64,000 nucleotides of DNA from Desulfobacterales bacterium (GCA_034520365.1 JAXHNP010000007.1:310001-374000), one strand, 5' to 3'; shown: positions 1-9,564, counted from the stretch's first letter. The notes: generated by a model not told the origin, from the sequence alone. Made by a program: numbers and translations.

Positions 1-1461
1 AAAAGCCTGAAGGATCTATCCGAGCAATTTACCAATACGAGAATCCGCGAAAACCCGGAAAAAAAACTTGCGGATGTTATTACCTGCGTGATTGACGATA
101 TCGCCCCGCACGCCGTTAACATCGCCTCTCCCTATTTTGTCGGCCATATGACCTCGGCCATCCCTTTTTTCATGGTGCATTTAAAAACCATTGTGGCGGC
201 CCTCAATCAGAATGTGGTCAAACTTGAGACCTCCAAGGTGGTCTCGATCATCGAAAAACAGGTAATCGCCAAAATCCACCGCATGATTTTTGAAAACAGC
301 GAGGCCTTCTACCAGGCGCATGTCCAGAACACCGAGACCACGCTGGGCGCCTTTGTGGAGGGGGGGACCAGCGCCAACCTGACGGCCCTCTGGGTGGCCA
401 GAAACGCCAGACTGGCGCCCAAACCGGGCTTTGACGGCGTGGAGATGGACGGCATGGCCGCCGCGTACAGGGCCCATGAAATTGACCGGGCGGTCATTCT
501 GGTTTCCCGTCTGGGGCACTACTCGCTTCGAAAAGCGGCCGGCATCTTAGGCATCGGCAACAAAAACGTGATTCCGATTGAAACCGATGAACGCAACAGG
601 ATCGATATAGAGGCGCTCCGGCAAACCATCCGAGAGCTTGAGGCGGATCAAAAAACCAGCATAGTGGCGGTCGTAGGCATTGCCGGGGCTACGGAAACCG
701 GCACCATTGATCCGCTGCCGGAAATGGCCGATATCTGCGCGGAACACGGCATCCATCTGCATGTGGATGCGGCCTGGGGCGGTCCCACGCTTTTTTCAGG
801 CAAATACAAATACCTGCTGGAGGGCATCAAGCGCGCGGATTCGGTGACCATTGACGGGCATAAACAGTTTTACATGCCCATGAGCTGCGGCATGGTCTAT
901 TTCAAAAGCCCCACCGCCATGGATGGCATCGCCTATTACGCCAATTACGTAAACCGCCGGGGCTCGGTGGATCTGGGTATAAAATCGCTTTCCGGCTCGC
1001 GGGAGGCCAATTCGCTGATTCTCGACAGTGCCCTTAAAATTATGGGGACCAAGGGCTATGAGCTCCTGATCAATCACGGCATTGAAACCGCGGCGGCATT
1101 TGCCGAGGAAATCGACCGTCGGGAGAATTTTGAGCTGGTCACCGCACCGGCGCTAAATATCCTGACCTACCGCCTGTGCCCGCCGGCGCTTAAACATCAG
1201 CTGGTTTCAGGGGATGACGACGCCCGGCAGGCGGCCAATGAGCGGTTAAATGCCATTAACCGCAACTTGCAGCGGCTGCAGCGTGAGGCGGGCTGGAGTT
1301 TTGTGTCGCGGACGGCACTCAAAACAGCACCGAACGAAGCCCCGGAGAGCAAGGTGGTTTTGCGGGCCGTAATCATGAACCCGATGACTACCCTTGGTAT
1401 CTTAAACGAGATTCTTGACGAGCAGGAAGAAATCTATCACACTTATCTGGTCGGGGTGTAA
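1..1461 (+). CDS. PLP-dependent decarboxylase, PanP-like (5' truncated by window edge)
   Basis: Group II pyridoxal-phosphate decarboxylase. The reading frame is open from base 1, so the true start lies upstream; a GTG at 88 is internal. The cofactor site is clear: HVDAAWGG has the PLP-pyridine Asp at nt 766-768, and DGHKQFYMP has the Schiff-base Lys at nt 862-864. The sequence around the lysine resembles the putative pyridoxal-dependent aspartate 1-decarboxylases (PanP type) I recall, which make beta-alanine for pantothenate. A panB gene lies at 60 kb in the same window, which fits but does not prove this role. Glutamate or another amino-acid decarboxylase remains possible. The gene converges on iorB with a 4-base gap. 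Confidence 0.8.
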   Translation, partial: KSLKDLSEQFTNTRIRENPEKKLADVITCVIDDIAPHAVNIASPYFVGHMTSAIPFFMVHLKTIVAALNQNVVKLETSKVVSIIEKQVIAKIHRMIFENSEAFYQAHVQNTETTLGAFVEGGTSANLTALWVARNARLAPKPGFDGVEMDGMAAAYRAHEIDRAVILVSRLGHYSLRKAAGILGIGNKNVIPIETDERNRIDIEALRQTIRELEADQKTSIVAVVGIAGATETGTIDPLPEMADICAEHGIHLHVDAAWGGPTLFSGKYKYLLEGIKRADSVTIDGHKQFYMPMSCGMVYFKSPTAMDGIAYYANYVNRRGSVDLGIKSLSGSREANSLILDSALKIMGTKGYELLINHGIETAAAFAEEIDRRENFELVTAPALNILTYRLCPPALKHQLVSGDDDARQAANERLNAINRNLQRLQREAGWSFVSRTALKTAPNEAPESKVVLRAVIMNPMTTLGILNEILDEQEEIYHTYLVGV

Positions 1462-1465
1462 ACTA

Positions 1466-2065
1466 TCAGGAAATCTGATCCCGCACGGCCTCGCGCCCCA
1501 GCTCCAATGCCTTCAAATTTGTGTCCAGAAAAGCTTTTTTGGTGGTTTCCTTAATCGCGGCCTGCACGCTCTCCGGGGTGACCGGGAGCAGATCAATCTC
1601 GATCAGCGCGCCCAGAAGCACGATATTGACCGATAGCTCATTTCCGGCGGATTTGGCCAGGCGGGCGGCATCCAGGGTAATCAGATGCCCGGTTTTGGCC
1701 TTAAGGAGTGCCAGCATCCTGTCCATATCCGGATAGGTCCCTTTGCCGATGGCCGCGGTAAACGGCGGCAGCGGCGCGGTATTGGTGATCACAACCGTCC
1801 GGGAATTGCATTTTTTTATCGCCCGAAGCGCCTCCAGCGGCTCAAAGCTCAGCAGAATATTTGCCTCGCCGTCTGAAATAATGGTGCTTTCCGCATCGCC
1901 AAACACCATGGCCGATTCCACGACGCCGCCCCGCTGCGCCATTCCGTGGATTTCACTCATCCGAACCGGCACATTCTCCCGGCAGGCGGCTTCGCCCAGC
2001 ACTTTTGAGGCCAACAGATTGCCCTGGCCTCCTACGGCAACAATGATCAAGCGTGTAATATCCAT
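1466..2065 (-). CDS. iorB: Indolepyruvate:ferredoxin oxidoreductase, beta subunit
   Basis: Gamma-type 2-oxoacid oxidoreductase domain of 199 residues, the usual IorB length. It pairs with IorA to oxidise aryl-pyruvates from aromatic amino-acid breakdown to aryl-acetyl-CoA, reducing ferredoxin. The N-terminus reads MDITRLIIVAVGGQGNLLA, with the GGQG loop typical of the family. A longer frame reaches 2239, but its first 58 residues are low-quality sequence overlapping iorA. I therefore chose the ATG at 2065, 40 bases downstream of the iorA stop. It forms an operon with iorA. Confidence 0.88.
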   Translation of the reverse strand: MDITRLIIVAVGGQGNLLASKVLGEAACRENVPVRMSEIHGMAQRGGVVESAMVFGDAESTIISDGEANILLSFEPLEALRAIKKCNSRTVVITNTAPLPPFTAAIGKGTYPDMDRMLALLKAKTGHLITLDAARLAKSAGNELSVNIVLLGALIEIDLLPVTPESVQAAIKETTKKAFLDTNLKALELGREAVRDQIS

Positions 2066-2105
2066 ATATCCTATCCCGTGTTTGAAACGCGCATTTCGGT
2101 ATTGA

Positions 2106-3962
2106 TTATTCAGTTTTTTTAAGCGGCAAAATGGCATGCTCCGGACAAACCTGCACGCAGACCCCGCAGCCGGTGCAAAGGGCCGAGTTGATCTGCACGG
2201 AATCGTTTTCCACATAAAACGCCGGGCATCCCAGTTCATTGATACAGATCCGATGGTTTTTGCAGCGATCGCTCACATAAAAAGGCCTTCCCACCGATTT
2301 TTTGAGGCTTTTTTCAAACAACGTACAGTTCTGCCGGGCGATAATCACTGAAACCCCGTCATGGGAAATCGCCTCTTTGACCGCGGCAATGCTTTTTTTT
2401 ACATTATAGGGTTTGATGACGGTCACATGCTCCACCCCGATGCCGCGCACCACGGATTCAATGGAGACCTGCTGGTAGCCGCCGTAATTCAGCTCATCCA
2501 TATCCACGCCAGGATGGGGCTGATGGCCGGTCATGGCCGTGGTCTGGTTGTCCAGAATCACCAGTGTCAGGTCATGGCGGTTGAACACCGCGTTGATTAA
2601 GCCCGGAATGCCGGAGTGGAAAAAGGTGGAATCGCCGATAAACCCGATAACCTTTTTACCCGTGGCCTTTGAAAACCCGCAGGCGGTGCCGGCGGAGGAG
2701 CCCATACAGATGAGAAAATCCCCGCTGGAAAGCGGGGGCAGAAATCCCAGGGTATAGCAGCCGATATCCGTCGGCCGGATGGTCTCAATCCCCTCGGCCG
2801 CCTTGTTCACCGCATAAAAGGTTGCCCGGTGTGAGCAGCCCGCACACAGGTTCGGCGGCCGCTGGGGCAGCTCCGGCACATCGGATGCATCCGGCAGTTT
2901 GGGCGGCTCATAGGGGATACCAAAATACGCGGCCATGGTTTTTCTGACAAGCGCCGGATCATATTCGAACAACCGGGAGAAAAGTTCCGGATCTTTTCCC
3001 ATAATGGGAATCGTCAGTCCGGCCTCCTGGGCCAGGGCTTTGACGGCCTCCTCCATATAGGGCTCGCCCTCCTCGACCACCAGCACCTTCTCGCATCCGG
3101 CCAAAAAGGTTTTGATCAGCTCCCCCGGCATGGGATGGGAAAATCCGACCCGCAAAACCCGGGTTTTATCGCTTATATTCAGCTCTTTCACCGCATCGGT
3201 CACATAATTGTAGCTGACGCCGTTGCAGACAACGCCCCAGGGCCCCTCCCCGAGGGTGAAATTATACGGGGAGTCGCAGGCGATCTGCTCGGCTTCTTCA
3301 ATATGTTTCAGGAGCTTAATGTGCAGGTTGCGCGACACCGCGGGCACGGTGACATAGTTGAACGGATCTTTTGTGAAATCCCCGGCTGTCTGGGGCGCCT
3401 TCATTTGGCCGAACTCGATGGGGGCGGTCGAGTGGTTGAGCCGCGTGGTGGTGCGGAAAAGGACCGGCTCCTGGAGTTTTTCTGAAAGATCAAATGCATA
3501 CCCCACCATATCCTTTGCCTCCTGGGCCGAAGAGGGCTCAAGTATGGGAAGACCGGAGAGCTTTCCGTAATAGCGGTTGTCCTGCTCGTTCTGGCTGGAG
3601 AACATATAGGGGTCATCCGCGGTCAGTATGACCAGCCCGCCGCGCACCCCGACATAGGCCAAAGTCATCAGCGCATCAGCGGCCACATTCACGCCCACAT
3701 GCTTCATGATGCACATGCTGCGCAAACCGGAATTCGCAGCCGCGGCCGCGACCTCCAGGGCCACCTTCTCATTGGTGCTGTATTCAAAATAGAGATCGCT
3801 TTCCCGGGCCATCTGAAAAAAATTCAGGGAGATTTCAGACGACGGCGTGCCCGGATAGGTAGAGGCAAACGCCACCCCCGCCTCCACGGCGCCCCGGGCG
3901 ATGGCCTCGTTGCCTAAGAGAAACGCCCTTTCCCCGGGCTTGTCAACAATCAGCTTATGCAT
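2106..3962 (-). CDS. iorA: Indolepyruvate:ferredoxin oxidoreductase, alpha subunit
   Basis: Full-length IorA of 618 residues. The N-terminal half is the pyruvate:ferredoxin oxidoreductase pyrimidine-type domain (GNEAIARGAVEAGV near residue 18). The TPP-binding domain has GDSTFFHSG followed by an Asn-rich stretch near residues 440-470. The C-terminus holds two [4Fe-4S] motifs, a CxxxxxC...GCP segment and CTGCGVCVQVCP. The complex is cytoplasmic and ferredoxin-linked, typical of anaerobes that ferment or oxidise amino acids. An AAGGA Shine-Dalgarno precedes the ATG. It is the first gene of iorAB, with a candidate promoter at 4017-4044. Confidence 0.93.
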   Translation of the reverse strand: MHKLIVDKPGERAFLLGNEAIARGAVEAGVAFASTYPGTPSSEISLNFFQMARESDLYFEYSTNEKVALEVAAAAANSGLRSMCIMKHVGVNVAADALMTLAYVGVRGGLVILTADDPYMFSSQNEQDNRYYGKLSGLPILEPSSAQEAKDMVGYAFDLSEKLQEPVLFRTTTRLNHSTAPIEFGQMKAPQTAGDFTKDPFNYVTVPAVSRNLHIKLLKHIEEAEQIACDSPYNFTLGEGPWGVVCNGVSYNYVTDAVKELNISDKTRVLRVGFSHPMPGELIKTFLAGCEKVLVVEEGEPYMEEAVKALAQEAGLTIPIMGKDPELFSRLFEYDPALVRKTMAAYFGIPYEPPKLPDASDVPELPQRPPNLCAGCSHRATFYAVNKAAEGIETIRPTDIGCYTLGFLPPLSSGDFLICMGSSAGTACGFSKATGKKVIGFIGDSTFFHSGIPGLINAVFNRHDLTLVILDNQTTAMTGHQPHPGVDMDELNYGGYQQVSIESVVRGIGVEHVTVIKPYNVKKSIAAVKEAISHDGVSVIIARQNCTLFEKSLKKSVGRPFYVSDRCKNHRICINELGCPAFYVENDSVQINSALCTGCGVCVQVCPEHAILPLKKTE

Positions 3963-4016
3963 GGCAATTTCCTTATCTGGCTTTTTAGGTTTAAGCAGGC
4001 GTAATAGTTAGCGGTT

Positions 4017-4044
4017 AATATACCAACGCCCGGAAAACTGTAAA
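4017..4044 (-). promoter_or_regulatory. Candidate sigma-70 promoter for iorAB
   Basis: On the minus strand TTTACA (4044-4039) is followed after 16 bases by TATATT (4022-4017), giving a leader of roughly 50 bases before iorA. Called by eye only. Confidence 0.4.
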
Positions 4045-4258
4045 GTCTTTTCTTGACCGGAACGGTTAGTGGTGTTTGGAATTAATCTTGAATTCGCATC
4101 CAAACGCTGTTATTTGACAAAAAAAGAAATTTACAAAGCCCCTCGGGAGTTCTTGCCTCCCCGGCACGATTTATCTGTCCGCGATAATAAAAAGCCTTTT
4201 TATACTCATGGTATTTATGCCTTGACCGGCATCAGGGGTTAGAGGAAATGATGGGGTC

Positions 4259-4594
4259 ATGATTAAATCAATTAAAATAATTCTGCCGAAAAACCAGAAG
4301 GCAAAAGCCAAATTAATAAAGAAGCTTCATGAATATGAAAAACGGGTGGATCAATTAAAAGCCGCCTGCAATACGGATAACCCGGATATTACCTACAACT
4401 CGTTTACCGGATACAAAGCGCTGATTGCCCGCCGGCTTTGCCAACGCGGTGAGGTTCAGAGCCGGGAACTGGCCGAAGAGCTAAAAGAGGAATTCGGAAG
4501 ACTCGATCCGGACACTTACAATAATGCCGTGGGCGTTATCTATGATTACTGCCAGACCGGCGGCAAAAACGTCAAAAAGGGCACGGGTTTCTAG
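4259..4594 (+). CDS. Hypothetical protein, small helical
   Basis: A 111-residue protein I do not recognise. The N-terminal 45 residues are Lys-rich and predicted helical. The middle has a YNSFTGYKALIARRLCQRG stretch followed by an acidic helix. There is no signal peptide, membrane segment or metal motif. It stands alone between iorA (divergent) and rdgB. Codon use and a plausible ATG preceded by a purine-rich region support it as a gene. The downstream gap is filled by a family A repeat. Confidence 0.6.
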   Translation: MIKSIKIILPKNQKAKAKLIKKLHEYEKRVDQLKAACNTDNPDITYNSFTGYKALIARRLCQRGEVQSRELAEELKEEFGRLDPDTYNNAVGVIYDYCQTGGKNVKKGTGF

Positions 4595-4615
4595 CGCTTC
4601 AGACAAATCACGAGC

Positions 4616-4690
4616 GGTCGGCGCGGTGGCCGACCCTACGACGGGCGTGTTTTCCCCTTGCGTAGGGCAGGCCACCGTGCCTGCCTGCAA
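4616..4690. repeat. Family A palindromic element, partial
   Basis: Core of family A: GGTCGGCGCGGTGGCCGACC hairpin, spacer, then the GTAGGGCAGGCCACCGTGCC arm. Neither terminal inverted repeat is visible, so this is a fragment. Confidence 0.75.
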
Positions 4691-4719
4691 AACTTAAATA
4701 TGATGGCGACGTAAAAAGT

Positions 4720-5370
4720 ATGATGAAAAACAATCGAATACTTGTGGTGGCGACCCGCAATAAGGGAAAAACTGCCGAGATCCGGGACCTGCTGAAAGAT
4801 TTTCCGATCGCGGTCAAAAACTTAAATGACTTTGGCCCGATTCCGGAAGCGCCGGAGGACGGCAGCACCTTTGACGAAAATGCGTATCAAAAGTCGAGCC
4901 TCACCGCCCGGGTGTTAGGGCTGCCGGCACTGGCGGATGACTCCGGGCTGTGCGTGGAAGCCCTGGGCGGGGCCCCGGGAATCCATTCCGCGCGCTATGC
5001 CGGGGAAAACGCGACAGAGGCCGAAAAATGCGAAAAACTCCTGGCGGACATGAAAGGCATTCAAAACAGAAACGCCGCCTTTGAATGCGTGCTGTCCCTG
5101 GCGGTGCCAACGGGCGCGGCCCTGACCTACGAGGCCCGGTGTGAAGGCATTATCACCGAAGCGCCCATGGGTGAGAACGGCTTCGGCTATGACCCGGTAT
5201 TTTATTATCCGCCCCTGGATAAAACATTCGCCCAGCTCACCATGGCGGAAAAAAGCCGGGTCAGCCACCGGGGCAAAGCGCTTCGGGAGTTTAAATCAGA
5301 GATCGACAAGGTGCTTGTCTGGATTGAACAGCAGATGCCCGTACAGGAACGATTTGAGTGTAAGGAGTGA
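4720..5370 (+). CDS. rdgB: XTP/dITP diphosphatase (RdgB/HAM1 family)
   Basis: Nucleotide-pool house-cleaning enzyme that hydrolyses XTP, dITP and ITP to the monophosphates. The N-terminus has the family signature ATRNKGKTAEIRDLL (substrate and phosphate contacts). LADDSGLCVEALGGAPGIHSARYAG holds the catalytic Asp, and GFGYDPVFYYPP is the conserved C-terminal motif. At 216 residues it is slightly longer than average, with a short tail after the fold. The next gene starts 5 bases after the stop, so the two are co-transcribed. Confidence 0.93.
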   Translation: MMKNNRILVVATRNKGKTAEIRDLLKDFPIAVKNLNDFGPIPEAPEDGSTFDENAYQKSSLTARVLGLPALADDSGLCVEALGGAPGIHSARYAGENATEAEKCEKLLADMKGIQNRNAAFECVLSLAVPTGAALTYEARCEGIITEAPMGENGFGYDPVFYYPPLDKTFAQLTMAEKSRVSHRGKALREFKSEIDKVLVWIEQQMPVQERFECKE

Positions 5371-5375
5371 CGGTA

Positions 5376-5969
5376 ATGATTGCGGATCTTGTTAAGCAAA
5401 ACCGCAGCTGCCGGCGATTTAAGGAAGACCGGCCGATTTCGCCGGAGACCCTTGAATCCCTGGTTGATTTAGGCCGGTTGTCCGCATCCGCCGCCAACCG
5501 GCAGCCGCTGAAATACATTCTGTCCGGCGATCCGGCGGTTAACGCCGAAATTTTTTCCTGCCTCGCATGGGCTGCCTACCTCAAGGACTGGCCGGGCCCG
5601 GCGGCGGGCGAGCGGCCGAGCGCCTATATCGTCATTTTGGGGGATACGGAGATCAGCACGGATTTCTGGTGCGACCACGGCATTGCCGGACAGAGCATTC
5701 TTTTGGGCGCCTGCGAGCAGGGGCTTGCCGGATGTTTCATAGGCGCCATCAACCGCGAAAAGCTGCGCGCGGCCCTGGAAATCCCGGAACGCTATAAAAT
5801 CATGCTGGTGATCGCCCTGGGCGAACCGGCTGAAACCATTGTTATTGACTCAACAGCCACTGACAATAATATCCGGTACTGGCGGGACGAAAACGGTGTG
5901 CATCATGTGCCCAAACGCCCGCTGCACGAGATTATCCTGAAGACCTATCCCGGCCCCCGCGGCATCTAA
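5376..5969 (+). CDS. Nitroreductase family protein
   Basis: FMN-dependent nitroreductase fold of 197 residues. The N-terminal RSCRRFKEDRPISPETLESLVD is the usual FMN-phosphate segment, and the C-terminal half has the ALGEP motif. The substrate cannot be told from sequence. A GTG at 5367 overlaps the rdgB stop, but AGGAG at 5363-5367 is spaced correctly for the ATG at 5376, which I chose. About 130 bases after the stop hold a short open stretch in another frame ending at a stop near 6075 (ends CSQCPGK), possibly an eroded gene end. Confidence 0.82.
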   Translation: MIADLVKQNRSCRRFKEDRPISPETLESLVDLGRLSASAANRQPLKYILSGDPAVNAEIFSCLAWAAYLKDWPGPAAGERPSAYIVILGDTEISTDFWCDHGIAGQSILLGACEQGLAGCFIGAINREKLRAALEIPERYKIMLVIALGEPAETIVIDSTATDNNIRYWRDENGVHHVPKRPLHEIILKTYPGPRGI

Positions 5970-6100
5970 ATACCGGGCCAGGGAACTGGCTTTTGAGTTC
6001 AGCGAAACCTTTGACAAAACCTATGGCAGCTCGGATATTGAAGAAGCGCTTTGTTCCCAGTGCCCCGGTAAATAATATTAAATTTGGGTTATAGTTAATT

Positions 6101-7846
6101 ATGACAACACCGATAACCGGAAGCAGCGAGTGGGAAAGACACCTTAAGCGGGTGGAAAAACTGGATGCGGAACGAAAACGGATCCTTTCCCAGCCGCCGG
6201 AAACCGCCTATCGGGAGATCCTGGACCACCCGCAGCCGACCGCGCTGATTCACTCATTTGCAGAAGAAGACTTCTTTTTTCTGATCCATGACATCGGTCC
6301 GTCCGATTCTCTGGAACTTCTGGCCATGGCCTCCTCAAGGCAGTGGGAATATATCCTGGACGCTGAAATCTGGCAGCGCGACCGGATCGATTTAAAATCC
6401 ATGACCCACTGGCTGAATCTGCTGCTAAAAGCCGCCCCCAGCCGGTTTATTAACTGGGCGCAGGCGGAAAAATCCGATTTAATTGAATACTATCTCTATC
6501 AGACCGTAGATGTCTGCATCCGGGAGCATGACCAGGATCCCTCGGAGCTGGACGGCGATTTCTACACCTTTGATGACACCTACTATATCCGCCTGATCGA
6601 ATCACCGGCGGAGCGGGAAAATGATCCGGACAGCCTGGAAAAGCAGCAATCCTTTCTGGCCGACATGCTCTACCGCCTGGCCATGACCGATCACGTCAAA
6701 TACCAGGAGACGCTCTTAAGGGCCCTTAACGTGCTTCCGGCTGAAAGCGAGGAGGAGGCCTACCGCTTCCGCAACGTACGGCTGGCGGAAAAAGGATTTC
6801 TGCCCTTTGATGAGGCAGTGGGCGTCTATCAGCCGATCAATATCAAGGTGATCCAAAAGCAGGCAAAACAGATCCAGGGGGGGCGGCGTCTCGAGGCGAA
6901 TTTTCTGCCCATCCCGCTCAATCACCTCGCGTTTCTGGAAAAGGGCAGCCGGTTTAGCCGGGCTTTGAGCATCATGAGCCTGGATGAGACCTTTCAGCAG
7001 ATTCAAATCGAATTCGCCGGCCTCTGCAACCAGATTGCCGCGGCCGATCAAAAACCGATCCACGAGCGGGAAGAACTTCGGGAAATCGTTAAAAAATCCT
7101 GCGGCTACCTGGAAATCGGCCTTGAGCGCCTGGCCGACAAAAAGACCCGGCTTGATGACAGCCAGACGGCGGCTTATATCAAAACCTATCCGCTCATCGA
7201 TATCTTCCGGCTGGGCTACGGCCTGGTGGTCGGCCTGCGGCAGCGGGCCAAACAATGGCAGCAGCAAAGCTGGTTTGCCAACAACCGGCTGGCGCTTAGC
7301 TTCTGGGACGAATTTCTGGTGGGGGTCCTCGGCGGGCTCTTGGTCAACCGACCGAAATTCTTTGACAATTACCAGACCACAGATGGACTCTATCGGGAGT
7401 TTGCCTCGTTTAAAGACATCAAGTCCACCCACAAAGCCCTAAAGCAGGCCATGGCCTTTGACGATATGCTCTCATGCATGGCAATTAATACGGATGATCT
7501 GCCCGAAGGCCATTTTGTCACCTATAAAAACCTCCTGCTCACCCTGTGGGCAAGACATGAGCTCAGCCTCCCGGTTCTGCCCGAGCCGATCCCAACAGAG
7601 ACGTTCAAGCCCTTTTACCGCTCCCTGTGGGAGGCAAACGGGGACGGGCCAAAAATCAGAGAATCCATGAAATCCGAATTTCTTTCCTGGCTCTCCCGGG
7701 CCTCGGCATTTACCGAAGAGGAAATCTCAAACAATCTGGGCCGCGCCCTGGAAGCACTTTTTGCCGAAATCGTCTCGGAATACGGCGGCGTCTCAGCCGA
7801 GGATCTGGATCCCCGGTTTGTAAATCTGTTTATGCTGAGCGCGTGA
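6101..7846 (+). CDS. DUF6178 family protein
   Basis: A 581-residue cytoplasmic protein matching my memory of the DUF6178 family, large helical proteins mostly in Desulfobacterota. Recognisable stretches are AYREILDHPQPTALIHSFAE near residue 35 and DTYYIRLIE near 160. There is no signal peptide, membrane helix or metal cluster. Function is unknown. It stands alone after a 130-base gap and ends 80 bases before the convergent ASKHA gene, with a repeat hairpin between. Confidence 0.72.
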   Translation: MTTPITGSSEWERHLKRVEKLDAERKRILSQPPETAYREILDHPQPTALIHSFAEEDFFFLIHDIGPSDSLELLAMASSRQWEYILDAEIWQRDRIDLKSMTHWLNLLLKAAPSRFINWAQAEKSDLIEYYLYQTVDVCIREHDQDPSELDGDFYTFDDTYYIRLIESPAERENDPDSLEKQQSFLADMLYRLAMTDHVKYQETLLRALNVLPAESEEEAYRFRNVRLAEKGFLPFDEAVGVYQPINIKVIQKQAKQIQGGRRLEANFLPIPLNHLAFLEKGSRFSRALSIMSLDETFQQIQIEFAGLCNQIAAADQKPIHEREELREIVKKSCGYLEIGLERLADKKTRLDDSQTAAYIKTYPLIDIFRLGYGLVVGLRQRAKQWQQQSWFANNRLALSFWDEFLVGVLGGLLVNRPKFFDNYQTTDGLYREFASFKDIKSTHKALKQAMAFDDMLSCMAINTDDLPEGHFVTYKNLLLTLWARHELSLPVLPEPIPTETFKPFYRSLWEANGDGPKIRESMKSEFLSWLSRASAFTEEEISNNLGRALEALFAEIVSEYGGVSAEDLDPRFVNLFMLSA

Positions 7847-7855
7847 GGAAGGTTT

Positions 7856-7926
7856 CAGTGTTCAGTGTTCAGTGTTCAGGATGGAAATATTCAGGCCTGA
7901 AACCTGACACCTGAAACCTGAAACCT
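7856..7926. repeat. Direct/inverted TTCAGTG-type repeat between convergent genes
   Basis: Three tandem TTCAGTG units followed, after a short spacer, by the inverse series CCTGAAACCTGACACCTGAA. The arms can pair into one long hairpin, so it may act as a bidirectional terminator for the two convergent genes. It is related to repeat family C (GTTAGGTGTTAGG type) seen elsewhere in the window. Confidence 0.55.
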
Positions 7927-7927
7927 T

Positions 7928-9475
7928 CTAATGCGCCTGCCTGACAGACGGAAAGTGATCTGCCTCGGTGTGCGGCAGGAATTTGGCCGCGCTGAAACGG
8001 TTCATGAATTCCTGGTTCACGTTTAATTCCAGGTAGGTGATGTTCTGGTAGATCCGCTGGACCGCGGTCATGGCCGTCTGCTCCTCGAGCAGACGGGCGG
8101 CGCCGCCCAATGAGCTGTTACCCAGCGGCTGATAGGTCTCCTCGGGCAGGTCCGGAATCATGCCGATGGTGATGGCCGAGCGGGGCCGGATAAAGGAGCC
8201 GAATGTCCCGGCCACATAAAACCGGCTGATGTCCTTGAATGTGACGCCCACATATCCGGTAATGGTTTCTAAGATCGTGTACATGGCCGCCTTGGAGCGG
8301 ATCAGACTGTCAAAATCCGCCTGTCCCAGGGTCAGGGCCTCGCCGGTGGCCGACTGTTCAGCATTAACAATCACTAAACGGCGCTCGTCATCTGTTTTGT
8401 ATATGCGCTCCGGATGGGCATCCGGCACCAGACGGCCCCGGATATCCAATAGCCCGGCGAGAAAAAGCTGGGCGACCAGATCGATCATGCCCGAACCGCA
8501 GATACCTTTTGGCGGCTGATCATCAATGGTATGGATATCAAACGCCAGGGTTTTCGGATCGATCCGAATCTCATCGATCACCCCGGGACCGGCGGTCATG
8601 CCAATTCTCGACACCCCGCCTTCAAGTGCCGGGCCGGCGGCACCCGCGCACGCAACCAGCCAATCGCGGTTTCCCAGCACCACTTCGGCATTGGTCCCCA
8701 CATCCACCAGCATGGCGATGTCATCGCACTCGTGCATTTCGGAATAAAGGATACCGGCTATCAGATCCCCGCCGAAATAGCTGCCCACATTCGGAAACAC
8801 AAACACACAGGCATCCGGATGAATGTCTATGCCAAGGGAGGCCGCCGGCAGGAGACCCGGCCGGTTAACCACCGGGATATAGGGCTCGCGGATAATCCCG
8901 CCCGGAAAAAGCCCCATGAATAGATGCCCCATGCTGGTATTTCCCGCCACCGCCATTAGATAGATATCCTGCCCGCGGATCTCAGCTTTGCGGCATATGG
9001 CGTCTATATTTTCTTGAAAACCGTTTATAATCAGCCGGTTCAGCTTCTCCAGACCGCCATCCGTATCCGCATAGTGAATGCGCTCAAGGATATCCGGGCC
9101 GATTTCAATCTGGGGGTTGTCAAAGGCCTGTTCCGCCATGGCCTCGCCCGTATCAAGATTTATCAGCCGAAACACCACGCGGGTGGTGCCCAGGTCCACG
9201 GCCAGCCCATAAAACGGCGCGGAATCAGACGGCGCCTTGATGCCCACCAGACGCAGCCGCCCGTAGTCGTTAAAGCAGAGGCAGCGCGCCTGGTAATCCC
9301 ACTTACGCAGACGGGCCGGCAGCTTTTTTAGCAGGGAAAGATCAATATCAACGGCGTCGGCGTTAAAGGCGGATGCCAGGACGGCTTTTAACCGGTCCGC
9401 ATCCGCCCGGTTATCATCCAGGGAGGGGGCGGGTAAATTTAAGGTGACGGTCCATCCGCTCTGTTCATCCTGCAT
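7928..9475 (-). CDS. ASKHA-domain (DUF4445/RACo-like) protein lacking the ferredoxin domain
   Basis: ATP-binding protein of the acetate kinase/Hsp70/actin superfamily, related to reductive activators of corrinoid proteins (RACo). The phosphate-1 loop is AVDLGTTRVVFRLIN near residue 92. LVDVGTNAEVVLGNRDW lies near 256, GICGSGMIDL near 325 and FYVAGTFGSFIRP near 435. Classic RACo-like proteins carry an N-terminal [2Fe-2S] domain; here the first 90 residues have no Cys cluster, so an external electron donor would be needed. The CooC-like ATPase and methyltransferase upstream suggest a job in corrinoid or CODH/ACS metabolism (inference). Confidence 0.8.
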   Translation of the reverse strand: MQDEQSGWTVTLNLPAPSLDDNRADADRLKAVLASAFNADAVDIDLSLLKKLPARLRKWDYQARCLCFNDYGRLRLVGIKAPSDSAPFYGLAVDLGTTRVVFRLINLDTGEAMAEQAFDNPQIEIGPDILERIHYADTDGGLEKLNRLIINGFQENIDAICRKAEIRGQDIYLMAVAGNTSMGHLFMGLFPGGIIREPYIPVVNRPGLLPAASLGIDIHPDACVFVFPNVGSYFGGDLIAGILYSEMHECDDIAMLVDVGTNAEVVLGNRDWLVACAGAAGPALEGGVSRIGMTAGPGVIDEIRIDPKTLAFDIHTIDDQPPKGICGSGMIDLVAQLFLAGLLDIRGRLVPDAHPERIYKTDDERRLVIVNAEQSATGEALTLGQADFDSLIRSKAAMYTILETITGYVGVTFKDISRFYVAGTFGSFIRPRSAITIGMIPDLPEETYQPLGNSSLGGAARLLEEQTAMTAVQRIYQNITYLELNVNQEFMNRFSAAKFLPHTEADHFPSVRQAH

Positions 9476-9516
9476 GTAGTATCACAAAATCCCTTCTTCT
9501 AAGTAATTTCACGGGT

Positions 9517-9546
9517 ATTAGGTTTTGGGTATTAGGTATTAGGTTA
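9517..9546. repeat. Family C GTATTAGG/GTTAGG simple repeat
   Basis: Short run of TATTAGGTTTTGGGTATTAGG units, the same repeat class found at 43048, 50446 and 58378. Confidence 0.5.
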
Positions 9547-9564
9547 ATGAAATCGATGATTTAT

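Noticed and set aside
5970-6075. Short open stretch ending CSQCPGK after the nitroreductase gene
   Set aside because: About 34 codons with no start, no ribosome-binding site and no recognised family; kept only as a remark.
6716-7432. 238-codon minus-strand ORF
   Set aside because: Shadow of the DUF6178 gene.
7856-7926. TTCAGTG tandem units as a CRISPR or origin iteron array
   Set aside because: Units are only seven bases, too few, and lie between convergent genes; a hairpin or terminator role fits better.
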